64,000 bases of DNA, taken from Bryoerythrophyllum caledonicum. Its lineage: Eukaryota > Streptophyta > Bryopsida > Pottiales > Pottiaceae. How positions within the stretch are numbered: the stretch's first letter is position 1; every line of letters begins with the position of its first letter. The notes beneath the pieces were generated by a model. It was not told the DNA's origin, ran no database searches, and saw only the letters and a program-made list of their open reading frames with translations. Shown piece by piece: positions 56,056 to 64,000 of the stretch. The position numbers were made by a program, and so were the translations under genes. The stretch spans positions 18,916,187 through 18,980,186 of the forward strand of contig OZ020525.1 of assembly GCA_963971425.1 (NCBI GenBank). The letters run 5' to 3'.

Positions 56056-57718
56056 TTAGTTGTTCCTACCAAAAAAATCAGTTAAACTGTGATTTTTAGT
56101 CTTAGATAACCGGCAAAGTAGTTAGTATCACATAGAAGTAGGTTGTATGATAATTAGTGGAAGTCGGTGAATGCTTAACTAGTTAATTAGTGTTAAAGTG
56201 GTGATAAAATCGGGCCTTAAAACTACCAAAGTTGTGCTCGAAAAGACCTAGAAAGAATAGCCAAGAAGGATCTCCGGAACAAAAGTCCAAATGACCACTT
56301 AAGACTAAACTAACTAGTCAAAGTCTTCATCAACTAGATAGTATACTTAGTAGTGTTAGTAGTAGTTGTTTAGGTTTTGCGTTATTGTTGTAGAAGTTTA
56401 AGTCCCCATTTATAGGCAGTTAATTTAATAAGAGGAAAAAAAAGACCAAATTTTTTAAAATAATAATAATAATAATTTTAAAAAATAAAAAAAATCCCAT
56501 ATCCGGGTAACAACACCGCACCCAGGCTCAGCCTAAACCGGACATGTGCCGGCAGCTGCCCCTCGACCACAGCCCCTTGATCCTAGCAGACCCTGACCCC
56601 AGCAGCTCCAGACCTCTCAACCTCGTTCTTCCACCCCCCAACCAATCTACTCCTCCCTTACTCTCTAATTTCTCCCTCCCCTCTCTAATTTTTTTTTTCT
56701 CTCTCGTAGATTCTATTTTCTATTTTTTTATTGGGGTTTTTTTAGAAAAATTTGGTTCTCCTTGAGAGTTGGGGTTTGGTAAACTCTCTCTAGACACCGG
56801 TAAACTCTCTCTAGACCTTATATGTCCTAGATTTTAATTTCTTGCACTTGTGCGTCTACCTTCGTGTCTCTTCGTTTGTTTTCCATTGTCCCGGCCTTGT
56901 GGCAAAAATATTCTTTTATATTTTCTCCACTCTTTTCTCATCTCTAGATCTTGTCTAATTTTTCTATCTATTTCCCGGTCTTCCCGGTCAACCGGAAAAC
57001 TTCCTTCCAACTTCTTGTTTCCTGACTTACCTATTCGAAGTGGTCAATTGTGATGTTGTTTTGTTTGTCGTGTTACTAGATATGTGCGATACCTACATCC
57101 ACGTTAGTCTAATAAAGTGTTCCGGAGAAAGTACATCGGTTGCCCGGTATATTTGTGTGTTTTCTGGGCCAAACCGAAATTTGTTATAAGTGATTGGTGT
57201 AATTACAAGGCACATCCCTGAGTAAGTCCATCCCGGACAACATGACTCCACCCGTAACATGGTCACTTTCCAAGATTAACCCGAACAAGTGGAAAGAAAT
57301 TGGGAAAGGAAAATAATTTGAGGAACGTGGTTGAGTTTTTAAACTCAATCTTCCGGTTAACCCTTCAACGGATCTTCCGGGAAATAATTCCATTCTTTCA
57401 GATGGGACTTCAGGTTGGGCCTTTGTTTTATGTTAAGTGTTATTGTTGGTTTATCCTATGGGTTGATGGAACGTTGTTAAAGTTGCTAGATTTAAACACT
57501 AGGGTAAGAGTAGTGATGTCGATGGGCGCCCATTGTGCACCCGGTCACTACCACTTGAGTGATTTCTCCGGCTACTTGCTTTTATTAGGGAATGTTTTAC
57601 CGGATTCGGACCGGGAGTCTTCCGGTTTACCGGATTACTCGTAATACACTGGTGATTAGGTTGCCCTTGATTTTAGAATCTAGATGCTATTTTGTCCTTT
57701 TCGAGATCTAGTTTTAGA
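56056..57718. other. No gene recognised; CCGG-rich
   Basis: Contains an AT simple stretch (TAATAATAATAATAATTT near 56460) and many CCGG-containing phrases between 56990 and 57650 such as CTTCCGGTTAACC and TTACCGGATT. The flavour resembles that of the inverted arms that follow, so this may belong to the same repeat family. The open frame at 57300-57644 matches nothing I recognise. Confidence 0.45.
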
Positions 57719-58729
57719 AGGTAGCTAGTAGCCTTTGTGTACTTAAGGAGCCGTGGGCTCTTGGCTTAAGTACTCTTCTCTTTGTTTCTTTGCTTGTGTC
57801 TTGCCTTCACTGCTTGTGCCTAGAGTCTTTGTTGAGCTTGTGTGAGTAGAGAGGGAGAGAATTGAGTCCTCCTAGTGAATCTTTGTTAGGATGCGCAAGG
57901 TTGTGGCTTGTTGAATGTTATGTGATTCAATGTGAGTTGAGGCTTCTGGAGGGAGTAGGATATCCAAGTTAGATAGGTGGAGTAAGATCCGGGATCTATT
58001 CCAAACCCTTGACTGGTTGGACCGGAAAGAGTTGCTTACCGGATGGGATCTGGAAAGCCCATGGCTATTTATGATAGCCTTCCTTATATGAGAAGTGTTT
58101 GGATTGGTGGGGAGGACGGGTGATATCCCCCCTCTTGGTACACCGGGAGAAATCCCGGCTAAGCCTCAGTCCGGAGTATTCCGGGGTTTCTACCCTTATA
58201 GTGGATGAGGTCCGACGATCCCCGGAGAAGGTTGTCTTGCTTGTGTGATTTGCTTAGCATTAGACTGTTGTGAGTCTTGTATCTTCTTAGTTTGATTCAT
58301 TGGATGTGGTTGTAGTTGAAACCCGGTTTTGCGTGATCGATTTATCGGGACTATTTTCTGGTAGATTGTAAAGACCAATAAACTAGCTGCAACCTTTTAA
58401 CTCTTTCAAGGTGTAGAGTTAGATTGTGGATATTGTGGCCTCTGGATTGTAAGAACGGAAGGCAGTGACTTTCCGGGCACTGTAAAAACTTACCGAAAAA
58501 CTACTCTAACGTTCAACAAAGTTTAAACTAAATACTCGTGGATATTTGTTACCGGTCACTAAGGTACCGATGAAGCCATCCTCCAGGATGTACTGAGGTA
58601 TTAAGTGTGAAGTGTTGTTAAGATTTAGAGAGTTTGACACACAATAAAAATCCCTGGAAACGATTTGATTAGGCTGGCTCGTTTAAGGTTAACTTTGTTT
58701 AACTTTGAGAATTACGAACTACTAGACTA
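57719..58729 (+). repeat. Left arm of a 1,011-bp inverted repeat
   Basis: It starts AGGTAGCTAGTAGCCTTTG and ends GAACTACTAGACTA. Its inverse complement is found at 61518-62528 with the same length. Comparison by eye of several hundred bases shows only scattered differences (for example TTATCGGG against TTACCGGG); three transitions fall in the last 21 bp of the inner end. The arm interrupts a copia pol frame at its inner edge. Neither a TG...CA LTR border nor a target-site duplication was found. Confidence 0.88.
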
Positions 58730-60126
58730 GGACACCTATGTTGCTTGCCTTGGACGCACCCTTCATAAAATGACATGGTTGACTCATCTTTGCCAAGGGT
58801 GATGCTACTTAGCATACTTTGAAGCAAGTGCATACTTTTTTCGTTCAAATGACGATGCCAAAGCTCCATGGCGCCATTCTTGCTTAGTAATTGTGCCAAA
58901 TTGGCTGCATCCGCCTCATACACCGTAGTGAAGGCAACTTGGTACAAATTGTCTTCATGAGGTACTACTGCAAGTACATCTCCATTGGATGCCGTCATAG
59001 TGCACTCGTCCATATTGAATTGCACCTTCATATCGCTTGACACAAACTTGTTCTCCGAGAGCAAATTTGCTTGCAACTTAGGCACATGGAGAACGTCCTT
59101 CATTGTTATTCTCTTTAAACGCCCCTCACGAGCACTTCCACAACAATGGCATCGACTCTAAGATCATCTACAACTCTATCATCATCCAAATGCACCTTGT
59201 GTGATGGAACTACCTCATACATATGAAATGTTGCCCGATGATGTGTCATGTCTTTTGTGGCGCCTGAATCTAAAATCCACTTACAAATGAACTTGGAATG
59301 AGGTCCATCTTGAGTTGCAGATGCGTAGTCATTGTCCTCCTTGGCATGATTGGCATTCTCCTTCTCCTTTGTCTAGTTAGCGTTGTTGCGTTCTCCTTTC
59401 TTCGGCTTGAAGCAATTTCGTGCAAAATGGCCCGGTTTGCCACAATTGTAACATACCTTGAGCTCACCACGTGAAGATGAGCTGCCTCGTTTTTTTTGCC
59501 TGGATACCAAGGCCGAATCATTGCTATGCGCCTCCTTCTTTTTGTGCTTGGACTTTTTGAACATCATTGGTGCAACCACAAACTCCATGGTGAGGTCTTT
59601 CGAATGCAACGTCTCCAAGGCGGGGATCAAGTTCTCAAATGACGGCGGCAAGCTCCCGAGCAACGTCATCACTATATCCTCATCTCTCATGGGAACCTCC
59701 AAGCAAGTGAGTTGATCCGCAAGTGCCTTCACTTGGTTAATGTTGGTCAACAAGTCTTCACCTTTTTGTATCTTGGTTGTGAAGAACTTGCGACGAATGA
59801 AGAGGATGTTAGACAAACTCTTTGATTTGTAGATGTTGCACAAAGTCTTCCATGCTTCCGCTTGTCCTTTGTAACTCTTGATGTGGGCAAGTTGGTTGTC
59901 CACCAAATTGAGCCCAATGACGGACATGGCCTTCTTAACACGCCGTTTGTAGTCCTTTATCACCTTTGGATCATATTCAAATGATGGAGGTTTCTTTGTC
60001 TTCTCAACGATCTTGCAAAGGTCCATGGACTGCAACACCATCTATATTTTGAACTCTCAAAGGTTGAAGTTGTCCCCTTTGAACTAGCCAATGACCTTGG
60101 CACTCTCATTCTCAAATGTAGCCATG
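58730..60126 (-). pseudogene. Ty1/copia gag-protease-preintegrase segment, decayed
   Basis: On the minus strand the frame begins MATFENESAKVIG at 60126, with three in-frame stops before 60041. It then gives a copia gag (SFEYDPKVIKDYKRRVKKAM, LADQLTCLEVPM, LGSLPPSFENLI) ending in a CCHC zinc knuckle, CYNCGKPGHFARNC (about 59450-59410). The protease active site WILDSGATKDMTHH follows near 59280-59240, then a shift, then MKDVLHVPKLQANLLSENKF and the pre-integrase block LWHRHLNEKS. The element is cut off at 58730 by the inverted arm, so integrase, RT and RNase H are missing. Copia elements copy via an RNA intermediate in cytoplasmic particles; this copy is dead. Confidence 0.88.
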
Positions 60127-60658
60127 TTGACACTAAAATGGCCAAGATTAGCCCCTATACGCTTCTAATGTGCACTAATGCACCTCAATCACTCAATTTA
60201 GCTCCTTCTAGGCTTTAAAATGCATGTATGCACCTCAAACACTCAAATCAATCCCTTTTAAGCCTGTAATGGCAACTGAACACCTTACACACTCAAATCA
60301 GCCCCTCCAAGGCTCTAATGTGCAAGTATAATCAAATGAGTCATTTCTAAGCTCAAATGCGCAAAGGTACAACTCAAACACTCATATAAAGTCAGTCTAG
60401 ACTCAAATGTACACATTCGCACTTCATTCAACAAAATGAGCTCTTTTTTTGCTCATACACACAAATATAGACTTCAATGACCTCAATGAGCTTCACGTCG
60501 ACTCCAATGTACAACCAAACACCTCAATCACGTAGAACGGCATCTTTAGAGAGCAAACAAGCACATCCATTATGAATGATCACTTCCAAGGTTCAAAAGC
60601 TTGAATGTGCACAACCTCCGTTCTTGCAACTTCTTGTGCCTTCTCAAATCACGTAAAA
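60127..60658. repeat. Degenerate repeat region upstream of copia gag
   Basis: Loose, diverged repeats built on CTCAAATGCACA / CTCAATGAGC-like phrases, about 30-60 bp apart. They grade into the regular 30-bp array that follows. No gene. Confidence 0.5.
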
Positions 60659-60900
60659 TGCTCCAATTGATCCTTTGGGAACTGTAATGCTCCAATTGAG
60701 CCCTTGTGCACTTCTCATGCTACAATTGAGCCCTTGAGCTCTTCCAATGCTCCAATTAATCCCTTGTGCACCTCTAATGTTTCAAATGAGACCTTATGCA
60801 CCTCTAATGTTTCAAATGAGACCTTATGCACCTCCAATGCTTCAAATAAGCCCTCGTGCACCTCAAAAGCTCAAAATCAGCCCTCGTGCTCTTTAAGCAC
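60659..60900 (+). repeat. 30-bp tandem array, about eight copies
   Basis: The unit is TGCTCCAATTGAGCCCTTGT plus GCACCTCTAA, 30 bp exactly in most copies. The two middle copies are almost identical. Because 30 is a multiple of three, an open frame runs through it and gives a 10-residue repeat, but nothing suggests it is translated. Confidence 0.85.
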
Positions 60901-61517
60901 TCAAAACCTCTCAAGACCTCCTCCTACCAAGTATTGCAACAAAGCTCTACACTCACAACTCATTTAAGTGGCCTACTACCTATTGAAGTTAAAAGAAATG
61001 GAGAGGTAGTTTCACAAGCAAAGAAGCATATAAAGGAATATCAACAATTCTTGGAGTGGTGTTGCTTTCTTTCAAAGGCCTTTACCTTATAATAGAACTT
61101 GGTGGCAAGCTTTGGCCAACACATTGGACACATGGCGGTCCGACATCATGTGTCCACCCAGGTGTCCCTTGCCAACTTATGCATGGGACACATGGGGCAT
61201 AGACTTCATGCAACCACCCATGTGTCCTTGTTTATTCCATGCACGGCACATAGGTTGGTTCTACCTCTCTAACCATGCCACATGTCAATTCACCTCTCTT
61301 CGTTCTTTCCCCTATTATTTTTTCCTCTATATCTATTTCAATCCATAACTATTTATACCATCCTAATAACTACGAGCAACTCTAAACTCCAACAATAACG
61401 GTCAACCAGCATACATTAGTAGGTTGCCACTTATGATTCTCGGTGTCAAGTATGTCATCCAGTAAGATTTGGCTTCATCGCCTTGTCACCTCACTTGCAG
61501 CATTAGCCCATTTGTCA
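60901..61517. other. Region between 30-bp array and right inverted arm
   Basis: No gene recognised. Around 61105-61260 the phrases ACACATGG and ATGTGTCC recur on both strands (for example GGACACATGGCGG and GGACACATGGGGC). It may be part of the copia leader or an older insertion. Confidence 0.45.
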
Positions 61518-62528
61518 TAGTCTAATAGTTTGTAGTTCTCAAAGTTAAACAAAGTTAACCTTAAACAAGCCCACCTAATTAAATCGTTTCCAGGGATTTT
61601 TATTGTGTGTCAAACTCTCTAAATCTTAACAACACTTCACACTTAATACCTCAGTACATCCTGGAGGATGGCTTCATCGGTACCTTAGTGACCGGTAACA
61701 AATATCCACGAGTATTTAGTTTAAACTTTGTTGAACGTTAGAGTAGTTTTTCGGTAAGTTTTTACAGTGCCCGGAAAGTCACTGCCTTCCGTTCTTACAA
61801 TCCAGAGGCCACAATATCCACAATCTAACTCTACACCTTGAAAGAGTTAAAAGGTTGCAGCTAGTTTATCGGTCTTTACAATCTACCAGAAAATAGTCCC
61901 GGTAAATCGATCACGCAAAACCGGGTTTCAACTACAACCACATCCAATGAATCAAACTAAGAAGATACAAGACTCACAACAGTCTAATGCTAAGCAAATC
62001 ACACAAGCAAGACAACCTTCTCCGGGGATCGTCGGACCTCATCCACTATAAGGGTAGAAACCCCGGAATACTCCGGACTGAGGCTTAGCCGGGATTTCTC
62101 CCGGTGTACCAAGAGGGGGGATATCACCCGTCCTCCCCACCAATCCAAACACTTCTCATATAAGGAAGGCTATCATAAATAGCCATGGGCTTTCCAGATC
62201 CCATCCGGTAAGCAACTCTTTCCGGTCCAACCAGTCAAGGGTTTGGAATAGATCCCGGATCTTACTCCACCTATCTAACTTGGATATCCTACTCCCTCCA
62301 GAAGCCTCAACTCACATTGAATCACATAACATTCAACAAGCCACAACCTTGCGCATCCTAACAAAGATTCACTAGGAGGACTCAATTCTCTCCCTCTCTA
62401 CTCACACAAGCTCAACAAAGACTCTAGGCACAAGCAGTGAAGGCAAGACACAAGCAAAGAAACAAAGAGAAGAGTACTTAAGCCAAGAGCCCACGGCTCC
62501 TTAAGTACACAAAGGCTACTAGCTACCT
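61518..62528 (-). repeat. Right arm of the 1,011-bp inverted repeat
   Basis: Inverse complement of 57719-58729, equal in length and nearly identical. The outer end reads GGCTACTAGCTACCT. Together the arms enclose 2.8 kb that include the copia fragment. Confidence 0.88.
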
Positions 62529-63560
62529 GTAGAGCCAAAATGATAAAAATAGATTTTTTCCGAAAATTAAGTGTAAAAAGGGTTGTAGATATATGGAAAA
62601 TAAAAAAATTAATGATTAAGTTTACACTAAGTAGTTAATTAAGTCGAAAGTACCTATTCATATCCAAGAATAAGGAAATAATGGAAAAAGGGTTGAACTC
62701 ACACCCTTTGGATAGGGTGTACCTTTCCATGATTAGATATGAAGAGATGTGAAGATTTAGTGGAATTAATCTTAATGGTTAATACTAGGAAAAATCTCTT
62801 GCCAAGAGGTGTACCTCTTAGATGTTGAGTAGAATGATTAGCTTGACTTTTTAGCATTCTTTGCCATTACCATAGAAATTCCTTGGAGGAAGATTGAAGT
62901 GAGCCCTAGCTTTAGGTGAAAAAGCTAGTTGATGACTCTTAATGTTGTAAGAGTATTTAATTTTATACATGAATATATAATTACTATTGAATTTGCATGT
63001 GTAGAGTCTTTTGTGTGACTTGAGTCATATGTATAATTGCAATAAGATGTGATCTTCATTGACTAAATTTGATATTGTGTGTTGCAAATACAAGTGCATG
63101 CATTAGGTATTAATTGTGGATAAAATTCTTATGCATGAATGCATTGTATATTTATTCTTCATGGAATAAGTTAGGGAAATATCCTAACTACTAAGATCGT
63201 GTGTGTGACCTTGTGTGTGTTGGAGCATTAATCATGAGTGTGAAGATTAATGGAGAGAATGTGAAATTAAATGACTTAGTGCATAAGGTATGTGATGCAT
63301 AAGTACTTAATAAGATCTCAAGTGTGAGTGAGCATAACTTGAGTATCATAAGAATAAGAGTGGAGTTCTTATTCATGTTAATGCAATTTATGCAATAATC
63401 ATCAAGAGTGGCATACCTTGATGCATGGCAAGAGTGTCATATTATGCATACAAAAAATTAGCATTAAGTCTAACTTTAATAGAAGGGATTATCTAAGGTA
63501 GGCTAAGTTGTCAGTATTTAAGAATCTATCATAAGAGAGAAAATAAGGAACAAATCCCAA
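62529..63560. other. AT-rich sequence, no gene seen
   Basis: No coding signal recognised. Short purine-rich and TTGTGTGTG-like phrases occur near 63060 and 63205. It leads into the CTTAAG cluster. Confidence 0.5.
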
Positions 63561-64000
63561 AGAAAGACTTAAGAAAAGAACATAGAAACTTAAGAATCTT
63601 AAGTCCAAGTTTGGATACATAATCTTATGAAGGTTGAGACCTTAAGTACTAGGAGACCCTTAAGTTTAAGAGCTTGGATTTAAATGTGTGTATGGGCGAG
63701 AACACGGAATATCATTTGCATTCAGTGAGATACACTCCTGGTTCTGGAAGTCTTAAGACATAAGCTTAAGAACACTGTAGGACTGAATTGGTCTAGACAG
63801 TGCAGGTTCTTAAGAATCAGGCCTAAGTGAGTAAGTGAGTGCTTAAAAACTAAGGACCAGAGACTGTGTCCTTAAGAACATGGAGACGACCGAGAATGAA
63901 GTCTTAAGAACTAGTCAGAGATCTTAAGAACTAAGTGGTACGAGTAAGTGTAGAACACCGTAGTCTTTAAGGATTAAGTGGGGATATGTGAACTTAAGTG
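63561..64000. repeat. CTTAAG-rich motif cluster
   Basis: The hexamer CTTAAG, often as CTTAAGAAC or CTTAAGTAC, appears about a dozen times in roughly 430 bp and runs to the window edge. Spacing is irregular, so this is not a simple tandem repeat. Confidence 0.7.

Noticed and set aside
57719..62528. Arms interpreted as the two LTRs of one retrotransposon
   Set aside because: They are inverted, not direct, and lack recognisable TG...CA ends and primer-binding site.
1..64000. CRISPR arrays, prophage or bacterial operons
   Set aside because: All clear genes are intron-bearing plant genes; the tandem arrays found lack the repeat-spacer pattern.

Overview
The window is nuclear DNA of a land plant. 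The evidence is a set of single-copy plant housekeeping genes with many short GT-AG introns (mostly 80-450 bp), plant-type gene families (serine carboxypeptidase-like, BIG-type ARF-GEF, beta-xylosidase, DRP1 dynamin, BAHD acyltransferase) and plant retrotransposons. Short introns, compact intergenic spaces and an intronless fungal-type HET gene suggest a seed-free lineage (bryophyte or lycophyte) rather than a flowering plant. This placement is inference. I saw no rRNA, tRNA or CRISPR structure by eye.

Layout. 40-619 (+): last two exons of a serine carboxypeptidase-like gene. 1118-9530 (-): complete 12-exon BIG-type ARF-GEF (1,780 aa) whose exons I could join in frame throughout. 9.5-13.6 kb: gene-poor AT-rich DNA with a PIF/Harbinger-type MITE (10516-10948). 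13.7-23.5 kb (-): a very long, decayed non-LTR retrotransposon with ORF1-like pieces, a degenerate 2A-like motif, AP-endonuclease, reverse transcriptase, RNase H and a C-terminal domain; its sense strand is strikingly poor in G. 23.5-28.9 kb: G-rich degenerate repeats, AT-rich repeats, a region crowded with TAGTGTA/TACACTA, and a dead Tc1/mariner transposase fragment. 28962-32483 (-): GH3 beta-xylosidase/arabinofuranosidase (757 aa). 33061-35984 (-): COP9 signalosome CSN5 (380 aa). 36565-38500 (+): 20S proteasome beta-1 (227 aa), divergent from CSN5. 38757-40302 (-): ataxin-10-like protein (483 aa). 41286-44756 (+): dynamin-related protein of the DRP1 class (609 aa). 45.4-47.9 kb (+): remnant of an M28 aminopeptidase followed by an intact, intronless 598-aa HET-domain gene, both fungal in character. 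48.3-49.5 kb (+): BAHD acyltransferase pseudogene. 49937-51616 (-): mannose-6-phosphate isomerase. 52.4-54.0 kb: three copies of one 399-400 bp TA-flanked MITE, one inserted inside another. 54.9-56.1 kb (-): Ty3/gypsy integrase followed by a PHD finger, decayed. 57.7-62.5 kb: two inverted 1,011-bp arms, nearly identical, flanking a decayed Ty1/copia gag-protease segment. 62.5-64 kb: no gene seen, but a cluster of CTTAAG motifs at the end.

How the genes relate. There is no operon-like logic, as expected for a plant. CSN5 and proteasome beta-1 form a head-to-head pair in the ubiquitin-proteasome pathway, and BIG ARF-GEF and DRP1 both act in trans-Golgi/plasma-membrane traffic. Mannose-6-phosphate isomerase (cytosolic sugar metabolism, GDP-mannose and ascorbate) and beta-xylosidase (cell wall) are independent metabolic genes. 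The most unusual content is the fungal-type HET/M28 island between two plant genes and the layered transposon structures.
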